This document shows, in pieces, positions 33,941 to 43,589 of a DNA stretch of 64,000 nt; position 1 is the first letter of the stretch, and each line of letters starts with the position of its first letter. The notes beneath the pieces are model-generated. The model did no database searches and had not been told where the DNA came from. It worked only from the letters and a program-made list of their open reading frames with translations. This stretch comes from Palaemon carinicauda. Lineage: Eukaryota; Arthropoda; Malacostraca; Decapoda; Palaemonidae. Location: assembly GCF_036898095.1 (NCBI RefSeq), contig NC_090729.1:76510789-76574788 (forward strand), given 5' to 3'. A program made the position numbers and the translations under genes.

Positions 33941-34902
33941 CGGTGAAGAAACGGTTCGGAATCTCGAAAGATAGTATCGACTTCCTGGAAGAATACAAGT
34001 GTAAGTCTACTAGGAGGCAGTACGAATCTGCATGGAAGAAATGGGTAGCCTTTGTCAAAGATAAGAACCCGCACGAGATCTCTACGGAGTTCTGCCTATC
34101 CTTCTTCATTCACCTCCACGGACAGGGGCTGGCGGCGAACACAATTTCTACATGTAAGTCAGCTCTAACAAGACCCATTCTATATGCCTTCCAGGTAGAC
34201 CTCGCTAACGAAATGTTTAATAAGATCCCAAAGGCCTGTGCTAGGCTTAGACCATCAGCTCCTCCAAAGCCTATTTCATGGTCATTAGACAAAGTCCTTC
34301 ATTTTGCCTCATTACTAGATAATGAGGAATGTGCGTTGAAGGACCTGACTCAAAAAGTGATCTTCCTTTTTGCCCTTGCTTCTGGGGCCAGAGTTAGTGA
34401 GATTGTGGCCCTCTCGAGAGAGGAGGGCCGAGTTCAGTTCCTGGATGGGGGAGAACTGAACCTGTTTCCGGACCCTACGTTTCTCGCTAAGAACGAGTTG
34501 CCCACCAACAGGTGGGGTCCCTGGAGAATCTGCCCTCTGAAAGAAGATGCATCTCTATGTCCCGTAGAATGCCTTAAGGTCTATCTTCGTAGAACTTCAG
34601 ACTTCCATGGGGGCCAACTATTCAGAGGAGAAACATCGGGCTCGAATTTATCTTTAAATCAACTTAGGGCGAAAATTACATATTTTATTCGCAGAGCGGA
34701 TCCTGACAGTTCACCCGCAGGTCATGATCCGAGGAAAGTTGCTTCATCTTTAAACTTCTTTAATTTTATGGATTTTGAACACCTTCGTTCATACACTGGC
34801 TGGAAGTCTTCCAGGGTATTCTTTCGCCACTATGCTAAGCAAGTGGAGCAGCTAAAGAGGTCTGTGGTAGCAGTTGGTTGCGTCGTTAACCCTGCTGTTT
34901 AA
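33880..34902 (+). CDS. Tyrosine recombinase (YR) of DIRS element 1
   Basis: Lies in the gag frame, i.e. -1 to RT-RNase H, and overlaps the RNase H end. N-terminal SAM-like domain: STRRQYESAWKKWVAFV ... GLAANTISTCKSAL. Catalytic residues: Arg in ASGARVSEIVALS (34389-34391), His and Arg in HDPRK (34723-34734), Trp in YTGWKSSRVFF at the usual second-His position, and Tyr in FRHYAK (34831-34833). It would join the circular cDNA to the target through a 3'-phosphotyrosyl intermediate. The same frame is open all the way back to 32101, just after the gag TGA, so the true start is unclear. Confidence 0.92.
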   Translation, partial: DCLRFITEDPNPAAHDFLSLAVKKRFGISKDSIDFLEEYKCKSTRRQYESAWKKWVAFVKDKNPHEISTEFCLSFFIHLHGQGLAANTISTCKSALTRPILYAFQVDLANEMFNKIPKACARLRPSAPPKPISWSLDKVLHFASLLDNEECALKDLTQKVIFLFALASGARVSEIVALSREEGRVQFLDGGELNLFPDPTFLAKNELPTNRWGPWRICPLKEDASLCPVECLKVYLRRTSDFHGGQLFRGETSGSNLSLNQLRAKITYFIRRADPDSSPAGHDPRKVASSLNFFNFMDFEHLRSYTGWKSSRVFFRHYAKQVEQLKRSVVAVGCVVNPAV

Positions 34903-35248
34903 CTCTGCGAGGAACAGCGGAATCATTTGGGACTTGGATTCTTGGGTGAATAGTTAGTTATATATGTTGATATAACTGGTAGTGCAGGCTCTCAGAGCCC
35001 ACAGTGACTGTTCCAACGTGATGGTGAGGGTAACATAAGTACAGACAGGGTGCCAAGCGTTTGACAACGCTATTGTCAGCAAAGTAGTAACATGGACGTT
35101 AAGTTTGATACCGGGGTATGTGTAAGTGACACATATGTTTTCTTTCAGATAATCATTCATCCATGCACTACAGTACTTGTGAAAATTGTTGGTCATCCAC
35201 CTAGCATATGTACATATTTATGGTGACCATATCTATTTATTGTTTCTC

Positions 35249-35254
35249 AATAAA
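35249..35254 (+). promoter_or_regulatory. Poly(A) signal AATAAA of element 1
   Basis: AATAAA in TTTCTCAATAAACTTG about 350 bp downstream of the recombinase stop, followed by a GT-rich stretch. The likely 3' end of the element transcript lies before the ICR. Confidence 0.5.
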
Positions 35255-35805
35255 CTTGTTCTCGGGAACCTTGCGTCTCCTTCACCTATATTTTTTGATT
35301 TCATATTGTTTTTTGAGCATTTAGCCTATGTATATTAATCGGGGATATCTATAATAGCCTATTCCTTAATGCAAAGCCTGGATTATACTGGTTTATACTT
35401 GCCTTAGCAATAAGGACTCCACCCCTTTCTGAGGACGGTGGTAGTAGCAAGTTTAATCCTACGCAGATATAACCTTTTGTCTATTTTTACTTCGACCAGG
35501 GTGCTGGTCGGGACTTTTTCTTTTGGATACGGTAGTTCCGTAAGACTTCGCTTCATATAGAGTGAGACCACTATATGGTACTGGCTAGCGAGTGATTCAT
35601 ACATAGGTATATGTACTCTTCGTTCGTTTCTAGAGTCTAGTAGGACTCCTCCCTGTAGGGGGCAGGAAGCACTCTCATGGCTTATGATTAGTGAAAAGAT
35701 GTATAACGGTAACATCTTAGGTCTGTCAGTCGAGTTGACTAAGAAACATTCTTGAGGAGTACGGCACGTATTGAGAATCCACAGATACAGTAATGCTCTG
35801 GTATA

Positions 35806-35905
35806 CTTCCATCAGGACGACATGGCTTGAGCCCAAAAAACGGATTTTGAGCGAAGCGAAAAATCTATTTTTGGGTAAGATAGCCATGTCGTCATGATGG
35901 ACCCG
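35806..35905. repeat. ICR of element 1
   Basis: ACTTCCATCAGGACGACATG through GAGCCCAAAAAA (to 35840) is the reverse complement of the left end. CGGATTTTGAGCGAAGCG onward to about 35900 is the reverse complement of the right end. The point AAAAAA|CGG thus mirrors the circle junction. Confidence 0.93.
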
Positions 35906-35995
35906 CCCTGCTCCTTTTCAAAATAAATATGAGTGAAAAGGATAGTAGGACCCCTCCCTACATACAGTATCTGTAGCACCTCGTGTATCGCTACA

Positions 35996-36331
35996 AGGAA
36001 TACAGATGGCGCCGTGAGCGGCGCAGGGCACGCTTTCGAAACGGGGAGGAGGGATGCCTTATGAACGGCTCCCCCCCCTTTCTTATCGTTTTCGTTTTCT
36101 TGCCATTTTACCCCTACGAAGTGTTAACTCTATTCGGGGTATAGATTGCTATGAGGCGTGTCAAGAATACGTCCACTGATTTTTACGATATCCCTAAGGT
36201 CTTTTTTAGGGATACTCGCTCCAGGAGTTAGAATTCTGGGTACCTGAAGGTAAATTCTCTGGGAATATCGCTGTAGTTGTAATATACCCTAGGAAGCTGC
36301 CTTTAAGGAACTTCCATCAGGACGACATGGC
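35996..36331. repeat. Right ITR of element 1
   Basis: Reverse complement of 27623-27960. The end-specific tail (CTATCTTACCCAAAAATAG to CAAAATCCG) runs to about 36374. Confidence 0.92.
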
Positions 36332-36374
36332 TATCTTACCCAAAAATAGATTTTTCGCTTCGCTCAAAATCCGT

Positions 36375-37360
36375 TATTCTGCAAGTTACTAACAACTCAA
36401 CCCTGCCCTTGATCTCAACTAACAGCAATAGTACTTCCTCGACTGTATTCAGAAGGTTTGAAGCTGGAATATCATATCCAGACTTAGGCTATGTCAAAAG
36501 AAGTTTTACAAAACTTTTCAAAAACATAGAAGTAACAGTACTTCAATCACAGTTAGTACAAGATTTAACCTCTAACGCAAACTAAGTTGTATCATACTGC
36601 AGTAGTGGCCATGGTTATCTAATTAAAAAATATGAATTACAATTATGCAGAAAATATATTCACGCTTTACAAAATAAGTGTTATCTATTAAACATTCTTG
36701 TGAAGTCCTAAGATTATTATAAGAACATCTTTAGTATTTAATCTAGTGTATATGCAAAAGAATGTTAAGGTCATTAAAATCTAAACTTCACATTTGGAAC
36801 AAGACTGAAAAATTTCCTTAAACTTTCAAGATACAAATCTATCAAATAAAATCAGAGATTAAACTCCTTTCTGTCCAAAGATAATATAAAAGAGAATTAC
36901 TCTATATAATCAAGCCTAAAAATACAAAATATCTATTTTATAAACTAACTGGTGTTTCATAAATACAAACCAACTTTAAATTGATACTTTATCACTGGGT
37001 TAGACAGAAACCAAGTTGCTATTGTGTGGTACAGCAATTGGCCGACACCAAATCTCCCTGAAGAAAGGAAAGCGTACTTTCGAAGATAATTCATTAAAAG
37101 GAACTAATAGAAAGTCCCACAAAACAAAGAGATCCTGAGGAAGCGACACCAAAAGACCGCATACACACCCGCAAGGGAGCGTCAACAAAGTGGCTGAGAC
37201 AAAACCCAACAAGGTTACTGAACGAACGTGCGTCGCCACCTAGAAATCCCAAACAGACAAACACAATACTCAATTTGGGAGCATGGATCTCCAAAACGCC
37301 CGACATCTTCACAAACAAAACAACACAGAGCCACGAAAAACACGTCCGAAAGCTCACAGG
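36375..37360. other. AT-rich flank without a recognisable gene
   Basis: Unique-looking DNA. A minus-strand open frame at 37094-37507 overlaps the orphan terminal repeat and has no recognisable content. Confidence 0.45.
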
Positions 37361-37429
37361 TGCTAACAAGGAATGATGGGAGAAGGATAGGTAGTGGTGG
37401 TAGTAGGGGGGGGGGGCAGTAGCTGTAGT

Positions 37430-37697
37430 GAACGACACCTTGTAGTAACAGGGGATTTTGAGGAGGGAGAAGTCTAATTGGAGAGGGATCTCTGGTAGTG
37501 GTATCACTCACCCCAGTTTTAATACCGACACCCTTTAGGGGTGAGCGAGCTGGATATATTCCTGGCATTCCAAGCAACTTTTTTCTCTGGTATATTTATC
37601 AGTATTTATACCTTTGAAATGGTGCTATAAGGAGCATTTCACTGGGTGACACAGGTTCCTCGCCCAGAAATAGATTTTTCCTTCATCAAAATACCTT
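37430..37697. mobile_element. Orphan terminal repeat of an element-3-like DIRS family
   Basis: AATACCGACACC, GGTGAGCGAGCTGG, TCTCTGGTATATTTATCAGT and then TCACTGGGTGACACAGG, CCTCGCCCAGAAATAGATTT and CATCAAAATACC follow the same order as the terminal repeat of element 3 (reverse complement of 55584-55800) with clear divergence. Only one terminus is present, with no coding region beside it, so it is a remnant or a solo end left by recombination. Confidence 0.7.
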
Positions 37698-38159
37698 TTA
37701 TGGAGCAAAACGTAAGTCCTTTCAGTGATGACATTTTTAAAAGTTAAGTAGCCCTTCTAGGCAAATTATCCAAAGGGAATAACATCCCACTTTAGAAGTA
37801 GAATCTTAAAGGGAGCACACTTAAGTTGAAACCAAAATCATAATACTTTATCAGGCCAACTGGCAAACTGATTAGAGAATATAAGTTTGTTCAAAACAGC
37901 AGTACAGAAACAATCCCATTGTTCAACACACTACTGCATACAAGGGAACATCATATTTTGAAATTACAAATCCAATAATGAAGAATTTTGTACAGCACCT
38001 ACAGATTTATAAATCTGTTCCCTAAGATAACCCTTTACATCCTACTTAGGGCAGTAAGCAATAATACATCATCATTCTGGGAAGACATACTTGGAACCAC
38101 CTACACAGAAATCGCTTTTGAATTTTAAAGGATTTCTGAAACTGTCCTACATAGGCTCT

Positions 38160-38700
38160 CCATCCATGTTTCCATTGAGCCACTGTTCATGATCTATCTA
38201 ATATTATTGCAGCCTTTCCACTATGAACTAATTGTCAAAGACCTAAATAGACCTCCGAATTCTGATTATCCTTTGCATTCAGATCTTTCAGGACAGTACC
38301 ATCCGGCTCATAATACTAGGTATGCAGCTAATTCTAAAAGTCAGGCCTTCTCTCATGAGGCTCAATACTTCACAATATTATGAGTTTTATTCCAGCTGTG
38401 ACCAAGTTGTGGAATGATCTTCCTAATTGGGTATTTGAATTGGTAGAACTTGTAGCCAATGTTTTTATGCTAGACAAGCTGACATCTCTCTCTTTATAGT
38501 TTATTCACGAAGGATCTACTTTCATGCTGTTACTGTTCTTAAAATATGCTATTCTAATTGTTCATTACTTCACTTGTAGTTTGTTTATTTTCTTTCCTTA
38601 CTGGGCTATTTGTCCCTGATAGAGCCCTTGGGCTTCTTGCATCCTGCTTTTCCAACTACGTTTGTAGCTTAGTTAGCAAAAATAATCATAATAATATCAA
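38160..38700 (+). mobile_element. 5'-truncated non-LTR retrotransposon (LINE) 3' end
   Basis: A short frame at 38389-38500 encodes FIPAVTKLWNDLPNWVFE, typical of the C-terminus of LINE reverse transcriptase proteins, and ends in TAG. About 200 bp of 3' untranslated sequence follow, ending TTTCCAACTACGTTTGTAGC plus an AATAAT-type tail. The upstream 200 bp are decayed coding sequence. The tail is shared with the two SINE-like copies downstream. Confidence 0.6.
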
Positions 38701-38898
38701 CTCTACAACAGCATGAGTAAAAAGTGTCAAAGTCTATACAACAGTGAAGATCTTGTCGCCTCCAGAAAGAGACTTGGTGCTGAATGTAGGAGACTGCGGC
38801 AGCGTAACTCCTAAGCCCAAACTTCCTTGAATACTGCTAACAGGTCCAGATAGTTTATGTGAATGACACTCCTTATCTGACCATATCCTGAACTTGTA

Positions 38899-39006
38899 TG
38901 ACATTGGCAATTTGTGAGGTCAGATTAAAAACCAGAGAAAAAACATTGTAACTTCAATGTAAAAAAAAAAACTCTGGAAAACTGTACTCACAAATTGCCA
39001 ATGTCA
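38899..39006. repeat. Nested hairpin of about 110 bp
   Basis: Arms TGACATTGGCAATTTGTGAG (38899-38918) and its near-perfect complement (38987-39006) enclose further pairing blocks (CCAGAG with CTCTGG, ACATTG with CAATGT). It could be a small inverted-repeat transposon or a miRNA-like hairpin. Confidence 0.6.
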
Positions 39007-39084
39007 CACAATTCCTGAGATGCATTTAAAGGTACAGAATGTAAATACCTTTATGTGTAACATATATAAATGTTACAATAATCT

Positions 39085-39545
39085 ATTCAAAGTTCTATAG
39101 AATTTGTCTTCTTTGATGATAACTTATTCTCTGGTTACACATTTTTCCTTAGCCTATATGTACACCAAATAGTCTGGCCTATTCTTTACACATTTTCCTT
39201 TCCTCATACAACTGCCAACAATAAGATAACCTAAAAATTCTTCACTCAATGGATTACATACTGCACTGTAATTGTTCAGTGGCTACTTTCCTCTTGGTAA
39301 GGGTAGAAGAGCTATGGTAAGAGGCTCTTCTAGGAGGAAATTAAACCCTTGTTCTCTGGTCATGGGTGATGTCATAGTCATGGGTTAGAGTTCTTTTGCT
39401 TGAAGGTACACTCAGGCACAATATTCTATCGGATTTCTTATTTCCTTTTCTCATGACCATTTTCCCTGTTGGAGCCTTTGGACTTATAGCAGGCTGCTTT
39501 TGCAACTAGGGTTGTAACTTAGCTAATAATAATAAATGGATAGAA
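39085..39545 (+). repeat. SINE-like repeat, copy 1, with LINE-type tail
   Basis: Contains AATTGTTCAGTGGCTACTTT, TTGGTAAGGGTAGAAGAG, GGCTCTTCTAGGAG and the 3' block TTGGAGCCTTTGGACTTATA ... GGGTTGTAACTTAGC, ending AATAATAATAAA. Closely matched by 40590-41170. Confidence 0.6.
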
Positions 39546-40589
39546 AGTTTCATGTTGGAGACTCTTCATGTATTTTTTAATAAACTTCTGAAAATAAGAA
39601 TAATGTCTTATAAACTGATATTGAAGGTCTTCTTAAATTCTATACCTCCCTGCATTCATACAGATATAGGAACCAGTTCCCAAGGAGGAATCCTGTTCAA
39701 ACTTACGGAAGTCAGTAAGAATGTACCATACGTACTTTTGGATATTTTGGTCAGTTTATAATCTATCTATTTTGCCTTCTCTTTGAAAGTGCAAAAATAA
39801 AATAAAATAAAAATTTAGATACACACTAAGCAAACCTAATTCTGCGACAAGCTGGTTATATTTTTGCCACTAAAGCTGAAATTGGCAAAATATTAACAAG
39901 CCAGATTACAATGCCAGAAATTTGGACAAAAAGGGAGAAATTTTTCTGATGACAAAATATCCCAAAGTACAGTACAGTATTGTCATTCCAAGATGACATA
40001 TGTAACTGAAAAAACCTTTAGAACTGTGAAGGATTTCTTTTATCTATCATAATTAGACTGTCCAATGACAGTTGATAATTTATCCAACATATAAAACCTT
40101 TTTCCTACGAACTAATTTTGAAAGATCTTCAGAGAAATCGACTACAAGCCAATACAAGCTGTAAAAGGTATGTACGCAGTGTACTGTACGTGTATACGTA
40201 TGCACAGTACAGAAGACAGTGTACTTAACCCCTTGTTGGTGATCTGTAACAGTTCCTCCCATCCAAGTTCTGTAACTAGGTTCTGAAACCATGCACCCCT
40301 TAAGAGAAAAGTGAGCACTTTTAATTCCAGTTGAGATCACGTTAAAGAACGGAACTGGAAAACTAAACACCGACTTATTCCATTATTAGTGATTTCCAAA
40401 GCCAGATTAAAAAACCCCAAAACCACTGCCAACACAATGTTAAAGAAATGGGGAATACTGTAAAGACCTTAAGTAATGGAAAAACTCCTCTTGATTTAAT
40501 AAGTACAGTAGTATGTTGGCACCATCCTCCCGTTGAGACACTACCTCTAGAGAGTTATTGGGTCATTTGACTGGCCAGATAGTACTACA

Positions 40590-41170
40590 TTGGATCCCTC
40601 TCTCTTGTTATGGCTCATTTTTTCTTTGCCTACACATAAACTGAATACTCTGGCCTATTCTATACACATTCTCCTCTGTCATACACCTGACAACACAGAG
40701 ATTACCAAACAATTCTTCTCTCTCACAGGGTTAACTGCTGCCCTGTAATTGTTCAGTGGCTACTTTCTTCTTGGTAAGGGTAGAAGAGACTCTTTAGCTA
40801 TGGTAAGCAGCTCTTCTAGGAGATGGAAACTACACAATCAAACCATTGTTCTATAGAACAATGGTTTGGGTAGTGCCATAACCTCTGTACCATGGTCTAC
40901 CACTGACTTAGGATACAGTTTTCTTGCTTAATGGTACAGTTGGGCACAATGATCTATCTTATTTCTCTTCCTCTTTTATAGTTTTTATAGTTTATATATG
41001 AAAGATTTATTTTGATGTTATTATTCTTGAACATCTCTCGTAGTTCATTTCTTAATTTCCTTTCCTCACCGGTCAATTTTTCCTGTTGAAGCCCTTGGAC
41101 TTATAGCATCCTACTTTTCCAACTATGGTTGTAGCTTAACAAGTAATAATAATAATAATAATAATAATAA
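40590..41170 (+). repeat. SINE-like repeat, copy 2, with LINE-type tail
   Basis: Same block order as 39085-39545, with an extra TTTTTATAGTTTATATATGA segment that is also in the LINE at 38490. It ends in (AAT)n at 41143-41171, the presumed retrotransposition tail. Confidence 0.6.
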
Positions 41171-41171
41171 T
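41143..41171. repeat. (AAT)n microsatellite
   Basis: About nine AAT units forming the tail of the SINE-like copy. Confidence 0.9.
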
Positions 41172-42049
41172 ATTATATATATACTCCTTACAGGAGTATG
41201 AAAACTACAAGGACTCTTACGAATGAATGAGATCTTGGCCACTGCTGCAGCAGTACAATATCAAACCTACAGTAATTGTTAACAGGCAGAACACATTTAC
41301 AGGATCTTAGCATACTAGGACAAGTCCTTTTCCTATCACATATGAAAGATAGAATAAGCGACGCTCAAAATAATTGGAGAATTATTAGAAAAATAGTGAC
41401 CTATTCAGCTACAATTATTCTCAAGCGAAATACAAACCAGATCATTTGTCTTTGGATTAAATTTATCATGATATGAAACTGCTTTGACTTTATCAAATTA
41501 TTCTTTCTCAGTTAAAAATCTTTTGCTGTGACTAAAATGCAATAATGAAAACAGAAACTTTCTACAATATATCAACTGAAATTTGTTTTTAAACAATAAG
41601 GTTTCACAAAAATGTAAATGTGTCCTGCTTATTAACAATATTATCAAAACACAGATGGTCCTCGGCTTACAAACACTTGGAAATACGAACACAAAACCAA
41701 TTGAAATCATAAATCCGAGATATTGTATAAAAAGTTCATAATGAAATTCTGTAATATAACATTATACAATTTGATAGAGTGCGCAAAACGACATTTGCAA
41801 CATGAAACGGGTCTATTTGTTGACTTTTGCAGCTTTAAATTGTAGGCGTGTGAGTTGGGTGAAATTATAAAAAAAAAAAATCAACTTACAAACAGCTTCT
41901 TAGCACCTTTTAAGTTTATAAGCTGAGGACTTATAAAATAGTATAATACCGCATGAGGAACATGATGCCAAATAATTTCTAATGAAAAGAGCAAAAAATA
42001 AGGTAAATCACATTGAACTTTAGATGCTATTTGTTAAATAAAGTAAAAA

Positions 42050-42290
42050 AAAAAAGTTGGGGGTTTTAGGTCCCCCCTGAGGCTATCTACATCATTCTCC
42101 TCTGGTGACCATAAGCCAGCAGGGACTATCACTAGCCCCCTCTAACCTCTCCCCCAGGCGGCACCCTGGGGAGTACCCCCCCGGTAGAAGGTTTCACACT
42201 ATCCACATCCTAGCATGGACGCGAACTCGGAACCTCTGAAACTGAAGCCCATGACGCTACCAACCTAACTATCCGGAACAGTTTTTAAAC
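42050..42290 (-). repeat. tRNA-derived SINE
   Basis: Read on the minus strand from 42284: GGATAGTTAGGTTGGTAGCG resembles a tRNA A box, and GGTTCCGAGTTCGCGTCC resembles a B box at a tRNA-like distance. A non-tRNA body follows (CTACCGGGGGG ... CAGGGTGCC) and then a homopolymer end near 42050. It would be transcribed by RNA polymerase III from these internal boxes. It is not a functional tRNA: the cloverleaf stems do not close. Confidence 0.6.
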
Positions 42291-43064
42291 TATAAGATCT
42301 ATTAGACTTTACGACCTTACACAGTAATACTTTTTACCTGCTTTCACAAAATCTAATGTTACATGTACTGCAATATTTTTTTCATAAGTACAAACTACAC
42401 TACTTTAGTTCTCTTAAGACCATTAAACGCTATGTTAAATGAAAAAGCATTAATCTTGAAAAGCACAAATTGGCCCACTGGTTCAACTGGGCCACTCAGA
42501 TGTGTTGCCTGAGTAAATCTACCGTAACTTCGTTGGAGTCTTCAGCGACAAGAGGGAGACAGTCTGTAAGTGGGATTCGACATCCTGAACGAAGGACTTC
42601 TGTAAAGGAAAATAAGATTCTTTAGAAATGTTATCAGCTGTTAGCAAGTTCAGTACAGTCAACAACAAAACACACTCAAATAGCTAATCACTTTATCATA
42701 ATAAAAACTATACTTTAATTAAATGAAACAATGATTTGAAGAAAAAAAACCCACTGATGATCCTGACTAATTCAAATGTTTCATATAACCTGTTTAACTG
42801 TTACTTGGAGCATGTATTATTATAAACTTACAGGTGAAAAATATTATTTCATAATTTATAATACTACATTTTTTCATCATAAACAAATTTCTTCAGGTTA
42901 GCTTATTTTGAGGAAGCAAAAACCTCTAATCACTGTATCATAGTATCACAGTAGTACAAACTTAAACTACAATCTATAAACTACTGTATTAGCCTAATAG
43001 GGTATAAATCATATAATAAATAAATTGAATGATTTAAATAGAAGTAGTTATCAGTTAAGTATAT

Positions 43065-43068
<4 letters not shown>

Positions 43069-43159
<91 letters not shown>
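43069..43159. repeat. (CT)n microsatellite
   Basis: About 90 bp of uninterrupted CT. The Arg-Glu open frame on the minus strand is a by-product. Confidence 0.97.
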
Positions 43160-43160
<1 letters not shown>

Positions 43161-43589
43161 AGAAGTCCCCTGGAAAACAAATCAAGAAACCAAAATAAGA
43201 TGAAATTGGTACTAAAGCTGATTAGATGAAATTTCAATTTTTTCAAATTTTGTGCTGCAAGAAATCTAAGAATCAGACTACAATTACAGTATTAGAATAA
43301 TCACATTCACAGTTATTATTGGATTTCATTTCAATAATTAATTTGGGCTAATTACACAGGAAATTTAGCATTAAGGGGAAACAGGCGCAAAATTTAATTT
43401 GCGACGATGTATTTGCGGCAACATCATTGCGACACTTTTCTAACTTCAGCGTCATTGCGCTAAGCGTCGATGAAATGGTCATTCCGTCGTCAATGCAATG
43501 ACAACTTATTTTGAGGACATCTTGCTTGAATTGTGTATTTAGTATTGTGCAGGGGAAAATTCATAATTTTTATTGTACAGTATATCAGT

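Larger units (their letters stand above)
27612..36374 (+). mobile_element. DIRS-type retrotransposon, family A, apparently intact (element 1)
   Basis: It is about 8.8 kb. The left end starts in a T-run before GGGCTCAAGCCATG; the right end is CGCTTCGCTCAAAATCCG before TT. ITRs of about 337 bp are nearly identical, pointing to recent insertion. Order on the plus strand: 5' ITR, GC-rich leader, gag, RT-RNase H, YR, poly(A) signal, ICR, 3' ITR. The three reading frames are uninterrupted and their catalytic motifs complete. No target duplication is evident, as expected for recombinase-mediated insertion. A methyltransferase gene, present in some DIRS elements, is not seen. Confidence 0.92.

Noticed and set aside
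37094..37577. Minus-strand frames of 120-137 codons with hydrophobic stretches
   Set aside because: They overlap an orphan DIRS terminal repeat and a G-run, and have no recognisable domain.
42050..42290. A functional tRNA gene
   Set aside because: A- and B-box-like sequences are present, but the stems do not pair as a cloverleaf and the unit continues into a SINE body.
43055..43246. Arg-Glu repeat protein
   Set aside because: Translation of a (CT)n microsatellite. The same applies to the frame at 12265-12534.
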